Part shown: piece after piece, positions 1 through 11,108 of the stretch | How positions within the stretch are numbered: position 1 is the first letter of the stretch | Layout of the letters: every line of letters begins with the position of its first letter | Assembly: GCF_963576675.1 (NCBI RefSeq) | Contig: NC_088917.1 | Span: 15,342,001 to 15,406,000 of the forward strand | Reading direction: 5' to 3' | DNA from: Euphorbia lathyris | Taxonomy: Eukaryota; Streptophyta; Magnoliopsida; Malpighiales; Euphorbiaceae | DNA length: 64,000 bases | Notes under the pieces: model-generated | What the model was told of the DNA's origin: nothing | Seen by the model: the letters and a program-made list of their open reading frames with translations, nothing else | Databases searched by the model: none | Program-made: the position numbers and the translations under genes

Positions 1-890
1 TGTGGAATTCAGATGACAGGATTAGCCTGTAAATCTGAAGCTGACCATAACCTTGTCTATGGAAAGAGCCATTTTAGATTCAATGGATAAATCAAATTCA
101 AATGATTTGATCTTCGGATTTCAACTATAAAAGGACAAGTATACTTCTTGGATCATGGCCGATTACAGAAAATACAAGAGAGAAAAATACATAAGTTCAA
201 AGCACTCCAAAACAAGAAAGAGATCTTACACCAAATTTCTATTCTTGTGTAAAAGCTAGATTGATTGTTTGTAATCATCTAAAGTGTTCTTTATCCGAAA
301 AAGAACAATTTTGTATCAATTGTAGAATTGTGAGAGTTGTGCTGAGTACTCGGTTTTAAGTACTCAGTGGTAGAGAAATCTAGGTGTTCGGTTATAGCAC
401 TTAGTAGGAGTTGAGTAGACGAATAGAGGAAGGTACTCTTGCATATTCAACTGCCTTGTAAACGGGTTGTGCTCTAGCTTTAAAGAGCTCAGTATTGGAT
501 TTAAAAAGCCCAGAGGGATTCTGGGGACTGGACGTAGGCGGAGAGGCCGAACCAGGATAAGTCGTACTGAGTAATTTCTAACTCTCTCTCAATATATATA
601 ATTGTATGTGTTTCTTGCTACATTTACTCAGCATATAAATTGTTTAAGCTGACACTGAGTAAATCTGAGTGCTGAGTTGGAAGCTGACCACAAAAGTGTC
701 AATTCCCAACTCATAAGTAAAACAGTTATAGTCAACATCTGACTAAAGCTGTCTTACGCGACAATCGGCCGTGCTGACCAAAGCTGACTTAATAAACTCA
801 TAAAATTACATTAAGTCAGCATAATTAAAAGCGAAAAAGTTACATTAGTTCCTAACCCCCCCCCCTGGAATTAATCACACGGGACCAATA
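1..890 (+). repeat. Copia-S LTR, 3' part, + orientation
   Basis: The right end (gggaccaata) matches the GGGACCAACA end of the intact Copia-S LTR at 44186-45528. Internal blocks are shared too, such as the ACTCGG..TACTCAG segment and the C-rich stretch before the end. A TATA box (tataaaag) at about 126-133 on the + strand fits a U3 promoter. The left end lies outside the window, so it cannot be told whether this is a solo LTR or one end of an element. No coding sequence is seen here. Confidence 0.75.
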
Positions 891-900
891 GTAGTAAATG

Positions 901-1242
901 TGCTGGTCCCTTGTGATATGAGAATAAGTTCCTAAGAGGGGAGGGGGGTTAAAGGAACTATTTAAAATTTTAAGTGTTTAAGGCTGACTTGTTATATATG
1001 TAAGTTATAATTTTTCACACAGATTAATAGCACAAGGATATTGAGTGCGATCAGAGGCAGCTTTAGTTGGTCAACAACTAAAGTTGTTTCTGACATTAAT
1101 TCAGGAAATATCACTTAGAAATCTATTCCTAAACTCAGAACCGGATCACACAACTCAGTAGGCTTAAGTCAAAAACATTTCCTAGCCAAAATAAAAGCAA
1201 GCAGATATAGGACATAAGGGATAGAAAATGTTACTCAGTAGT
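901..1242 (-). repeat. Copia-S 3' LTR, distal segment, - orientation
   Basis: Starts with tgctggtcccttgtgatatg, the reverse complement of the Copia-S LTR end, and continues until Gypsy-1 interrupts it at 1243. The sequence resumes at 10489. It lies 10 bp from the + oriented LTR that ends at 890, so the two LTRs face each other end to end. Confidence 0.8.
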
Positions 1243-1721
1243 TGATAACACTGGAGAAACTTCTTGATCGGATTCCGTCCCTGTGAGGCGCCGCTGGGAT
1301 CGGCCGGGGACACTTCGATGCCAAAGTCAGTAGAATATATGGAGAGTAAATCGTATTGACAAAGCTTAGTGAATGTAAAAGTAAGTGTACCTTGAAAGCC
1401 TAGAAAGGTAGGCTATATATAGTTGAGGAATTCGTAACCCCTAGGTAACTAGAAAGCCTCCATTAATGCTCATTTAATGGCGGTTACAAGTTACTCTTAA
1501 TTTGGCGGTTTGAGACTATTAATGATTCATTTAATAATCATTTATGGTCGAGACGGCGGCCAGCCGTTATCTAGGTAAATGGAGAGATTCGCCTAAGAGA
1601 TCCGCCAGCGGATCTCTTAGAACTGATCTAGGGTGATCCGCCAGACGGCTTCCTTTGCTACGTGGCATATCTTAAGGTAATTATCTCTTTTGGTCCTCAT
1701 GATAATATCCTAATGTTATCA
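1243..1721 (-). repeat. Gypsy-1 3' LTR
   Basis: 479 bp, nearly identical to 10010-10488. It is followed on the right by a G-rich polypurine tract read on the - strand, which identifies it as the 3' LTR. Confidence 0.93.
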
Positions 1722-1740
1722 GAAGCCCCCCCCCAAAATG
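1722..1740 (-). other. Gypsy-1 polypurine tract
   Basis: The - strand reads TTTTGGGGGGGGGCTTC immediately before the 3' LTR start. This is the expected plus-strand primer of reverse transcription. Confidence 0.8.
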
Positions 1741-2007
1741 CCTTTAAAGTCCTTTAGGGCTTTTGGACTTCTGCGCGCCGTCTTATGCTTCCGCATTTAA
1801 TGTGCACTCTGTTCAATGTCCTTTGATGGCCGACACGTGTAATAGCACACTGCCCTAGAAACGTTCAAAAACCATCTTCATCTTTCGGAGTTTCTCTTTC
1901 TTTCTCATTTTCCATCTCCTCCCGTTTTCGAAGCCTTTCCTCAGAAACTTCGAAGATCCTACTCAGGCTTCTGCATTTCCATGTAAGTGCTTTTTATTTT
2001 ACTCTGA

Positions 2008-4215
2008 ATGTTTAGAAGTTCATCTTCATCCTCTGGGTCAACTTCCGAACTCTTTAATTCGACGTCTTCTCCTAAGATTGAAGTAGATTTTAGTTGGACC
2101 ACATCCTCGTCGGAAAACTCCCAATCTTCCGTTGGCGAGATTAATTCTGGTTCAACTGAGTTCAATAACTCGGCGCGTAACCCTTACCAGACTCGTTCCA
2201 CCGGAAATCCTTCTTTCTTTTCCGGTTTTACTCCGGCCGGTGCCCGTAACCGGTTTCTGGGTTTAATGGCTTCTTCTTCTGTTCCTGTTAGAAAAAAGAA
2301 TCCTCGAGCGGAGTCTACTTCGTCTCGTATGAGTGCCGCGGATTTGGCGAGTCTATCGGATCGCTTTCCGTGGATCAAAAACTATGAAACCCAACTCCCA
2401 GCTTCTCATCAACGCCCCTCCAATCCGCCGATGGGCTTCTTTACTGTATTTTGTAGTCATATTGAGAGAGGGTTCCGCCTTCCTCTTCCCCAGATGTTGG
2501 CGGATATCCTCTCGTATTTTGACATCGCCGTCAGCCAGCTACACCCTAACGGCTGGCTTGACATGGCTTTAGATTGTTATCTTGCGTCAAATTTAGGCGT
2601 AGCGTATAATGGCCAAATCTTTAGAGTTTTCACAAACCCTCCAAGAGGAAGTCGGAGTCTTATCTTACATTCGCCAAATTTGGTGTCTATTCGCCCTTTT
2701 ACGACAAAATGTCCAACGTTCATAGCTGGGATAAGAGTTTCTTCTACGTGAAGATAAAGGAGGATGAACCGTTAGGTTTTCCTTCCGTCTAGAACTCTCG
2801 TCCGCTACATATGGCGGGTGACATGCGAATCCTAACACACAGTGATGAAGAGGTGGCGGATCTCATGAAGCGGATTAAGGCGGATGCATGGACGTATGCG
2901 GATGCCTTAGCCTTCATGATGAGTGACATTCCTCTGATCCGCCGAGTGGAGGATCAATTCATTTATTCAAAAATTACTCAGTTTGATCAAGGTACCTTGC
3001 ATATTTCAGGAGCTTTAATTATTCTGATATCTTCTTTGGCAGGGGTGTATCTAAGGCAAATCGTGCTCTTGCAGAGACGCGCAGGATGTTTCAAGAAGAG
3101 GAAGCCCGCAAGAAGAGTCAGGCGGCTAACCCTCAACCTGATACGGGCAAACGCCCTATGGAGACGGCTGTCGATCCGCCGCTGAAGAAGAGGCGGCCCA
3201 ATACTATTGGGAGTACCAAGATAATGACGGACGCGATTAAATCCGCCAAACCTACTGAGAAAGTGGTTTAGGTAATTCGTCTCTTGATTTTGTTTCCTGC
3301 TCATCTGATTTTAAAGCGGCGTATGGTTTTTCCTGTTTGCGCAGATGGCGAAGCCTGATATCGGTGGATATTGGTCCGCCAAGTTTGAGGTTCAAGGAAC
3401 TTTTGAGAGTGAATCTCTCTTGAATGACCTAGACGAAGCTTTAGGACAGGTGGGAGAAGTACAAAAGGATTACGACCAAATCCCCGGATCGATCCACGTC
3501 CATAAGGGAAAGTCGGAGCTTCTTTCGGTGAGTATTAAAAGAATATGATGATTTGTTTCGTTCTTGGACTAAATCCTTTTGTTTTCCTCAGCTGTATGCC
3601 CGCTTGCGCACTTTGGAGAATGGAGTCCTTTAGAATGTGGCGGATAGGGCGACTATTGAAAAGTTAGAGAAAGAGATAGCGAATGCCAATTCCACTATTG
3701 CCACCGCCAACGCGAACCTAGCTTCCACCACAGCTGCTTTAGTTCTCCGAGACGGGGAGATACAAAATCTGAAGGCAAAGATAGCTTTTGATGCTAAAAG
3801 CCATGAAGATGCTCTCGGGGAAGCGGAATACACGGCGGGCGAACAGGCATTCTTTTATGGAGAGATGCTTATGGCGTACTTCTCTTTAGCCCATCCTGAA
3901 ATTGATTTCACAGATCCTGAGTTCGCTGTCCCCGAACCGGAAGATGTGGCAAGGTTCAAGAAGATGCCCGATGCCAAGGAGTACCTTCGCAACTATGTGC
4001 GAAAATGGATGAAGGGAACCTTGCCGGATGTCAAACCTTCTACCATAGTTGTGGTGGATGACCTCTAGGAGATGCCGTCCAAAGCTGATTCTGAACAAAA
4101 AGGGGATAAGGAAGTATCTCTTGAAGGCAGATCCATGACTGCGGAGAAGAAGGACCCTCAAGCGAGCGTCGGGGGCGAAGGAAGCACAAAAGAAGATGCT
4201 CCTATTATCATTTAG
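2008..4215 (+). pseudogene. Gypsy-1 antisense gene, 'putative gypsy type transposon' domain plus coiled coil
   Basis: This + strand gene lies opposite to gag-pol, between pol and the 3' LTR. The first exon (ATG at 2008) has a Ser-rich N-terminus and then a domain with motifs such as GFFTVFCSHIERGFRLPLP and QLHPNGWLDM, which resembles the plant 'putative gypsy type transposon' family (Pfam PF04195 type, named from memory). About one base appears lost in a T run near 2632, after which the frame of FAKFGVYSPFYDKMSN continues. Later exons are about 3043-3273, 3345-3527 (acceptor gcag, donor gtgagt) and 3592-4215. The last encodes a heptad-rich coiled coil (ATIEKLEKEIANANSTIATA) and an acidic tail. 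Three in-frame TAG codons (about 2788, 3631 and 4066) interrupt it. The role is unknown; it is probably non-functional now. Splice joins after 2991 are not certain because the phases do not fully agree. Confidence 0.7.
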
Positions 4216-4862
4216 TTAGCAATTTTTGTAAAAACTTTTCAAGTATAATTCCAAACATTGCTATGTATAAACATTATTTTACTTTTACACTTGCGCAGGA
4301 CAGTGTTTTCAATGTGAGTATGTTTAGGATTTTTGTTTGAAGTAGGTGGCCAGCCATACTTCATTGTATGAACCTTTGTGAAGGTTTGAAGCTGTTCTAT
4401 TCCTTCTTTAGAGGAAGTAAAGCTACCCAGGGGTTCAATTTGCTACCTATCTTTGAGGTGAAATGACCCGCCCATAGGACTTGTGAATTCCTTTTTTGAA
4501 AAGGATAAGAGAGTGTAAAGACCTTGCGTCCAAGGATCGTTTTAACTCTTATTGGAGATTGGGATCCGCCCGGAGACGGATCCGCCCATAAGATTGATCC
4601 TCTTATGTGCTTTAGGATAGCGATATATTGCGAATGTGGAGAGCGTTGGGTGCCTCCCCTTCTTTTTAAGACTGGAATATTGATATTGCAGCAGTAAACT
4701 ATAAAAAGAACATGAATAATAAAACTAACGATATTTATTAATGGGATGAACACCTTATTATAGCGGACAGGTCTTTATAGATGAGCCTCATCAAAACCTT
4801 TAACAAGAAAAACCCCATGGGAAAAAGTTTGTTAAAGGAAAAAGAGTACTCAAGACCATACT
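4216..4862. other. Gypsy-1 spacer between antisense gene and pol
   Basis: About 650 bp between two convergent coding regions. The motif GGATCCGCC recurs inside it. I see no convincing gene. This is where both transcripts would end, but no specific terminator is recognisable. Confidence 0.5.
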
Positions 4863-7800
4863 TTATTTTCTAACAAAGTATTTGCGGAGATTTTGGAGAT
4901 TCCACGTGCGTGGCAGCGTGTTGCCCTCCGTATCTTGTATTTTGAATGTGGCTGGTCCCACCTTCTCCACTATCTGGTATGGACCTATCCAATTGATCCC
5001 CAACTTGCCTTTGCCTTCTCGAGATTGGACTTTATCAGCCTTGCGAAGCACAAGATCTCCCATCTTTAGATCCACAATCTTGGCATTTTTATCATGATAG
5101 GATGCAATCCGCTGTTTATATGCTGCCATGCGTACATAGGATTGATCCCTGCGATCCTCGACCTGATCCAGACGTTCCCTCAGTCGTTTATCGTTGTCTT
5201 CTTCACAATAAAAGGCCACTCGATCACTGGGGACTCGTATTTCCACAGGGATTACGGCCTCCACTCCATGAGAAAGGGTGAACGGCGTTTCTCCCGTAGC
5301 GGTTCTTGGGGTTGTGCGATAAGCCCATAAAACACTTGTAAGTTGATCCGCCCATCTTTTGTCATGTTCTCCCAACCTCTTTTTTATCCCCTTTACAATC
5401 GTCCGATTGGTCACTTCGGTCATTCCATTGGACTGAGGATAATAAATGGAGGCGAATCTGTTCATGATGCCCAATCCCTCACAAAAAGCCTTGAATTTGC
5501 CACAGTTAAACTGTGTCCCGTTGTCAGTGATGATGGTGTGTGGAATGCCATATCTTCCCACAATGTTGTCTTTGACAAACTCTACTACCTGCTCTGCTGT
5601 AATGGAGGAAACAGCCTCGGCTTCTACCCATTTGGTGAAATGGTCCACCGCTACTATTACATACTTCTTTTGCCGGCGAGTTGGAGGAAATGGTCTAATG
5701 ATGTCTATTCCCCAAAGGGCGAACGGACGGCCTTCAATGATTGGCCTTTGAATGTGCTTGGTAGTGTGTGACTCATTTGCGTGAATCTGGCAACTGTGAC
5801 AAGATTCTACCAAACTCTGGGCATCTAACTCGGCTGTGGGCCAGTAGAAACCTGCTATCCTTGATTTCTTCAAGATCGCGGCGGATGCCTCATGTGACCC
5901 ATAAGACCCCTCATGTAGCTCTTTGAGGATCTGTTGCCCTTCTTTTGGTAGAATGCATTTCATCCAAGGATGACTAAAAGACCTTCTATAAAGACCATTA
6001 TTGATCAAGGAGAAGTAAGCCGATCTCCTGACAATCTTCCTCGCCTCTTCCTTGTCTTCAGGTAGTGTTCCATTCAGTAGGTACTGGCGAATGACTGTCC
6101 TCCAATCATCCTCCATTGTTGTGAGTACGGACACTTCTTCAGCAGCAAATGCTGGAGCCATTTTTACTTCGAAGGGACAATCTGGATCCGCCCAGTTTAC
6201 TTCACTAGAAGCCATTTTGGCCAATTGATCAGCCTCTGTATTGGATTCCCTTGGTATGTGAACCAATTCCCACTTAATTTCTTTAGCTTCAAGGTTATCC
6301 AGAATCTTTTTTACTTCTGCTACATACTTGGCCAGAACCTCGTCCTTCACCTCGTAATTCTTGATTACTTGGTTGACCATTAGTTTAGAATCGCTGTAGA
6401 TCACGATCTGCTCCGGGGTGATTTCTTGAAGTAGACGTAAGCCCAATATCAGAGCTTCGTACTCAGCAGCATTATTAGTAGCATGGAAATTTAACTTTGC
6501 TGCGTATCGCAGTCTTATGTAGTGGGGACCTTTGATCACAACTCCCACACCAGCTCCATCTGCGGAGGAAGCTCCATCTGTATACATTGACCATTCTTCT
6601 AACGGAGGCTTGGGATGAGATATCCCCTCGTCAGTGAATTCATTCACAAAGTCCGCCAGGACCTGACTTTTTAAAGATGACCTGCTCTCGTATCTTACAT
6701 CAAATTCACCCAAGTGAATCGCCCATTCCATCAACCTTCCCGAAGTGTCCGGCTTCTGCAATACCTTTCTCATCGGTATATGGGTTCGAACTATCACGGT
6801 ATGCGCCTGAAAGTATGGCCTAAGGCGGATTGCCGTTGTCACGACAGCCAGTGCCATTTTTTCCAACTTCAAATATCTGGTTTCAGCATCTTTCAAAACT
6901 TTGCTCACGTAATAAATGGGGAATTGTTGGCCATCTTCTTCTCGCACCATGACTGTGCATATGCCTTTATCCGTAACTGACACATACATGTATAGATCCT
7001 CCCCCCTCATAGGTCGACTCATCATGGGTGGCTCTGTAAGGAACCGCTTGATTCCTTCGAATGCATTTTGGCAATCTTCATTCCACTCAAACGCCTTTTG
7101 TCCTTTGATAACTTCGAAAAAAGGCTGACATCTACGAGCTGAGCAAGAGATAAACCTACCCAAGGCTATGATACGCCCATTGAGGCGTTGTACTTCTCTG
7201 ATATTCCGAGGAGGTTGCATTTCTAGGACTGCTTTGACTTTGTCAGGATTTGGGCTAATTCCTCTTTCGCTAATCATGAATCCTAGAAATTTGCCATATG
7301 TTGCCCCGAAAGTACATTTCTCTGGATTTAACTTGATGTTGTGATGGCGAAGTATGTCCAGTACTTCCTTTACGTCCTCTGCATGCTTTTCCGCAGTTGC
7401 GCTTTTAATGATCATATCATCTACATAGACAGAATAATTATCATTCTTACTGTTCGAGAATATCTTGTTCATCATCCTCTGATAGGTAGCACCTGCGTTC
7501 TTGAGCCCGAAGGGCATAACTTTAAAACAATAAGTAGCTTGATGTGTCACGAACGAGGTCTTGATTCTATCTGAGGGCTCCATAGGGATTTGATGATAAC
7601 TTGATTTCACGTCAGTAAAGGAATACATTGCATGACCGGCAGTTCCATCTACAAGCATGTCTATGCATGGCAAAGGATAGTTATCCTTGGGGCAAGCTTT
7701 ATTAAGATCTGTGAAGTCAATGCACATGCGGTAGGATCCGCCAGCTTTCTTGACTAGCACGACGTTCGCCAACCACTGAGTGTAAAGTACTTCCTCAATG

Positions 7801-8192
7801 GCATCCGCCTTCTGGAGCTTGGCAATTTCCTCCTCTATCACTTTTTGTCTTTCTGGACCATGATTCCTCCGCTTCTGGGCCACAGGAACTGCATCTTTAT
7901 CAATGTTGAGTTTATGGGTGATTACGTCCGGACTGATTCCAGGTAGAATTTCATCCTTCCATGCGAAGACATCTTCGGCCTCACAGAGTACCTTGGAGAT
8001 TGCATCTCTGATATTGCCATGTAGTCCTTTAGCTATCCGTACCTGCTTTTCTTCTGCCATCAGGTACATTTCGGTTTCGCCTAAGGCCATTATGACACGC
8101 TCTTCTTCATCTTCCTCCTTAGATTGAGGGTGAATCATTAAGGAAGCCGAATATGTCTCTTGGGCTACTTTTTGACAACCTCTAACCATCAC
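4863..8192 (-). CDS. pol: Gypsy-1 pol: RT, RNase H, integrase (1109 aa open)
   Basis: Replication and integration enzymes of a Tat-type element. RT spans about residues 140-320 with the active-site YVDD at 256-259, followed by connection sequence. The RNase H at about 534-660 shows D539 (MYTDG), E578 (AAEYEA), D601 (YSDSK) and D655 (EADQLA). Integrase has the zinc motif H..H..CHSC at about 760-801 and the catalytic triad D830 (WGIDII), D890 (ITDNG) and E926, with the usual 35-residue gap between the last two. The C-terminus has the GPYQIVEKVGPATFKI block. The listed start is only the first Met after a frameshift; a one-base loss in a G run near 8203 separates it from the protease. All catalytic residues remain, so the enzyme core is intact while the polyprotein is broken upstream. 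Confidence 0.92.
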   Translation of the reverse strand: MMVRGCQKVAQETYSASLMIHPQSKEEDEEERVIMALGETEMYLMAEEKQVRIAKGLHGNIRDAISKVLCEAEDVFAWKDEILPGISPDVITHKLNIDKDAVPVAQKRRNHGPERQKVIEEEIAKLQKADAIEEVLYTQWLANVVLVKKAGGSYRMCIDFTDLNKACPKDNYPLPCIDMLVDGTAGHAMYSFTDVKSSYHQIPMEPSDRIKTSFVTHQATYCFKVMPFGLKNAGATYQRMMNKIFSNSKNDNYSVYVDDMIIKSATAEKHAEDVKEVLDILRHHNIKLNPEKCTFGATYGKFLGFMISERGISPNPDKVKAVLEMQPPRNIREVQRLNGRIIALGRFISCSARRCQPFFEVIKGQKAFEWNEDCQNAFEGIKRFLTEPPMMSRPMRGEDLYMYVSVTDKGICTVMVREEDGQQFPIYYVSKVLKDAETRYLKLEKMALAVVTTAIRLRPYFQAHTVIVRTHIPMRKVLQKPDTSGRLMEWAIHLGEFDVRYESRSSLKSQVLADFVNEFTDEGISHPKPPLEEWSMYTDGASSADGAGVGVVIKGPHYIRLRYAAKLNFHATNNAAEYEALILGLRLLQEITPEQIVIYSDSKLMVNQVIKNYEVKDEVLAKYVAEVKKILDNLEAKEIKWELVHIPRESNTEADQLAKMASSEVNWADPDCPFEVKMAPAFAAEEVSVLTTMEDDWRTVIRQYLLNGTLPEDKEEARKIVRRSAYFSLINNGLYRRSFSHPWMKCILPKEGQQILKELHEGSYGSHEASAAILKKSRIAGFYWPTAELDAQSLVESCHSCQIHANESHTTKHIQRPIIEGRPFALWGIDIIRPFPPTRRQKKYVIVAVDHFTKWVEAEAVSSITAEQVVEFVKDNIVGRYGIPHTIITDNGTQFNCGKFKAFCEGLGIMNRFASIYYPQSNGMTEVTNRTIVKGIKKRLGEHDKRWADQLTSVLWAYRTTPRTATGETPFTLSHGVEAVIPVEIRVPSDRVAFYCEEDNDKRLRERLDQVEDRRDQSYVRMAAYKQRIASYHDKNAKIVDLKMGDLVLRKADKVQSREGKGKLGINWIGPYQIVEKVGPATFKIQDTEGNTLPRTWNLQNLRKYFVRK

Positions 8193-10009
8193 GCCCCCTT
8201 GACCGTGGGGATGTAAAGCGTTAAATGGCGAATAGAGATAAGAGCTGCAGCTTCGGAGATGAAAGGTCGCTCGAGGATAATATTGTAGGCTAATTGTCCG
8301 TCCAAGACCGAAAACTCCAAATCTCCTCTCTAAACTTGATCATCATCAGTAAGCTCGCAATTCAAAGTAACTTGGCCTTTCGTCTGGATGGTATGACCCG
8401 TCACTCCCAAAATGTCCACCACAGTTGGTTCTACCTGGACAGGATCAATCTTGAGTTTGGCGAATGCTCCTCGGGTAATGACATTACATGAACTTCCTGT
8501 ATCGATCATTACCCTCTTCATCTCCCAACCCTCAACCATCATAGTGACGACCAATGCGTCCGCATAGGGTGGAATTTCAGGACCTGCGTCTGAGAAAGGG
8601 CGGCTTAGTGATGTCCTGTCAAGGGTGGTTGTCTTCGCCTTTTTCAACGTTGGCTGATAGCCAGGCCCACCTGCTATGACATTGATGGTACCCTTTCCTT
8701 TCTTCTTTGGGTCCTCTTTGGATTTATCATCTTCCTTTCCTTCTGTTTGGATGAACCGATCCAATTTTCCTCTCTCAATGAGCCGCTCAATTTCTCGAGC
8801 CAATTCCCAGCAAGCATCCGTATCATGACCATTCTTCCTGTGATACTTGCAATAATTTTTAGGATTCTTTCCTTTGTTGGTGTACTCCCCCCCTTTTGGC
8901 TCGGGGTATGAAATGCTCCGTTTGTGCTGGCTGTTCTCGATCCACATAAGAACTTCACTTTTAGAAGCATTGAGAGGTGTGAAGGAGGTGACAAACGTTG
9001 ATTTGTTCCTAGAATCCCTTCGCTTGTTTCGAGAAGAAGAATCTTGACGTTTGTCTCTGTCCCGGTCCCGAGGGCGGGACTCGCCTCTATCCTTCTTTGG
9101 CGATGATGGTGTACCTCGACGAATATCATCAACCTCTATAAAGTCTTTACAGCGCTCCATCAACTCTGCCATGCTGGTGGGCTTTTTACGAATGAGGTCT
9201 TCTTGCAAACTTTTACAAGTAGTGTTTCTTACAAAGCACTCCACAGCTACGGAGATATCTACATCAACGATTTGTATACACAACTGGTTGAAAGTGTCCA
9301 CATAATCTCGAAGTGGTTCATTCGCCTTCTGTTTTAGCTCAAAAAGCTTTCCAGATTTCACCACTGCAAGGATGCAGCCAGCAAATTTTGCACAAAATTC
9401 CCTGCTTAATTGATCGAAGCTATTTATAGAGCTTGGAGGTAGAGATTGGAACCATAAATAGGCTGGACCTCCCAAAGTGGTGACAAACATCTTGCAAAGT
9501 ACAGGTTCGGTGGCTCGATTGAGTCTGGCCAAGATTCTATATTTTCGAACATGAGCCTCCGGATTGTCTTTGCCTGTGTAAATTGCAAGATTAGGGATTT
9601 TAAACGCCCTTTCAGTTTCCTCTGCTTCGATCCAGGCCGCAAAAGGCGAATCTCTATTGGCGAATGGATTATGCCTAGCATTTTCCTCATTCATTTGGAG
9701 CACTAGGGCCCTTACTCTATCATCAAAATTCTCCGGATCCGCCCTGGGATGATCTCTTCGTGGCGATCTGCTTGGAGAGGAAGAAGAACTTGATTCTGAC
9801 GATGAATCCGATGGCGAATGTCTGCCTCATCCGCCTCCCCTTCTTCCTCCGTCGCCTCCCCCTCCACTTCCTCTATTTGGAGGAATTGGACCGTTTCCTC
9901 CTTGCTGGCCTTCTGGCAGAGTGTGTCCAACAGTTCCCGAAGATGGATGGGGTGGTGGTCCACCTATATGAAACGTTTTTTCCGGTCTCTTGCTCCTTCT
10001 ACGACCAGT
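8193..10009 (-). pseudogene. gag: Gypsy-1 gag and protease
   Basis: Gag reads from the 5' LTR edge to about 8330. It has an N-terminal Pro/Gly- and Ser-rich part, a capsid block (LAIYTGKDNPEAHVRKY, GGPAYLWFQSLPPSSINSF), a basic Arg/Asp stretch, and a zinc knuckle-like segment (YCKYHRKNGHDTDAC). The protease follows with the active-site motif MIDTGSSCNVI near 8500. Two stops interrupt the frame: a TGA at 9827-9829 in the N-terminal region and a TAG at 8327-8329 after DDDQV. Protease-like coding continues past the second stop until the G-run frameshift near 8203. No leader lies between LTR and coding sequence, which is unusual. Gag would form the particle shell and the protease would process the polyprotein. 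Confidence 0.85.
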
Positions 10010-10488
10010 TGATAACACTGGAGAAACTTCTTGATCGGATCCCGTCCCTGTGAGGCGCCGCTGGGATCGGCCGGGGACACTCCGATGCCAAAGTCAGTAG
10101 AATATATGGAGAGTAAATCGTATTGACAAAGCTTAGTGAATGTAAAAGTAAGTGTACCTTGATAGCCTAGAAAGGTAGGCTATATATAGTTGAGGAATTC
10201 GAAACCCCTAGGTAACTAGAAAGCCTCCATTAATGCTCATTTAATGGCGGTTACAAGTTACTCTTAATTTGGTGGTTTGAGACTATTAATGATTCATTTA
10301 ATAATTATTTATGGTCGAGACGGCGGCCAGCCGTTATCTAGGTAAATGGAGAGATTCGCCTAAGAGATCCGCCAGCGGATCTCTTAGAGCTGATCTAGGG
10401 TGATCCGCCAGACGACTTCCTTTGCTACGTGGCATATCTTAAGGTAATTATCTCTTTTGGTCCTCATGATAATATCCTAATGTTATCA
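10010..10488 (-). repeat. Gypsy-1 5' LTR
   Basis: 479-bp partner of 1243-1721, flanked by the GTAGT duplication. On the - strand it runs directly into gag coding sequence. Confidence 0.93.
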
Positions 10489-10995
10489 GTAGTTTATCCT
10501 GGTTTGGCCTCTTGCCTACATCTAGTCCTCGAAATTCCTTTTCTGAGCTTTAATCCACTACTGAGCTCTTTCGGGTAGAGCACGATTTTTTTACAATAGT
10601 CAGCAAGCAGTTACAGAGTACTGTCCTCTATAAACCTACACTCAGCACAATCCAACTCCGACTGCTAAATACCGAGCAACTCAGAGTCTTCTAACTAGAT
10701 TTAGTGATTGATAAAGTTTTGTTCTATTATAAAGAACACTTGAAAGATCTAATCTATTGTTTACACAGAAATAAGAGTTTGTGTAAATGTCTTTTGCTTT
10801 GCTTTCAGAGGGAACTTCAAGTATGAATTTTCTCAGAGCTTTGGCTTGTTGAAGATCAAGTTCCAATGAAGCAAATGACAGGCCTTTTACAGTGACACTT
10901 GAAGGCATCAGTCATTTCGAATTTCGAAATAACCGTTGGAGGGAAACGACTCTACTGTCCATTTCATTCTTAGCAGCCAGTGTCACGGCCAATAA
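10489..10995 (-). repeat. Copia-S 3' LTR, proximal segment
   Basis: Continuation of the LTR at 901-1242, seen from shared blocks with 11430-11920 (..agttttatcctgg.., ..actgagctctttc.., ..tttcgaaataaccgttg..). It fades around 10990-11000 into the start of a gag-like reading frame. The LTR therefore lacks its U3 start, and an internal deletion joined it to gag. Confidence 0.7.
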
Positions 10996-11090
10996 GATCT
11001 GAGTTGTTTCATTTCCGGGGAGGAAAGGAGTGCTATTTGCAGCCATAACAGGGATCGGCTCAAGCTAGTTTTATCTTATGAGTTGAGCTA
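10996..11090 (-). pseudogene. gag: Copia-S leader and first codons of gag
   Basis: On the - strand an ATG at 11046-11044 opens a short frame beginning MAANSTPFLPGNETTQIL, some 45 bp past the primer site. After about 17 codons it runs into LTR sequence. I read it as the N-terminus of Copia Gag truncated by a large internal deletion. Identity as gag is inferred from position only. Confidence 0.5.
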
Positions 11091-11106
11091 CCTTGCTCTG
11101 ATACCA
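11091..11106 (-). other. Copia-S primer binding site (initiator Met tRNA)
   Basis: The - strand reads TGGTATCAGAGCAAGG two bases after the LTR end GGGACCAACA. TGGTATCAGAGC is the usual plant Ty1/copia primer site complementary to initiator Met tRNA. Confidence 0.9.
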
Positions 11107-11108
11107 CT

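Larger units (their letters stand above)
1243..10488 (-). mobile_element. Gypsy-1: complete Tat-type Ty3/gypsy element
   Basis: Bounded by two 479-bp LTRs beginning TGATAAC and ending GTTATCA on the + strand, and flanked by a perfect 5-bp duplication, GTAGT, at 1238-1242 and 10489-10493. It inserted into a Copia-S LTR. On the - strand the order is gag, protease, RT, RNase H, integrase. An additional + strand gene lies between pol and the 3' LTR, a layout known for the Tat lineage. By eye the LTRs differ at about 8 sites, so insertion is relatively recent. gag, the protease junction and the antisense gene carry stops or frameshifts; most of pol is open. Confidence 0.93.

Noticed and set aside
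4397..4753. 118-codon - strand frame downstream of Gypsy-1 pol
   Set aside because: No motif, AT-rich hydrophobic start, lies after the pol stop; more likely chance.
9712..10053. Several short frames on both strands at the start of Gypsy-1 gag
   Set aside because: Shadows of the Gly/Pro/Ser-rich gag frame, and partly inside the LTR.
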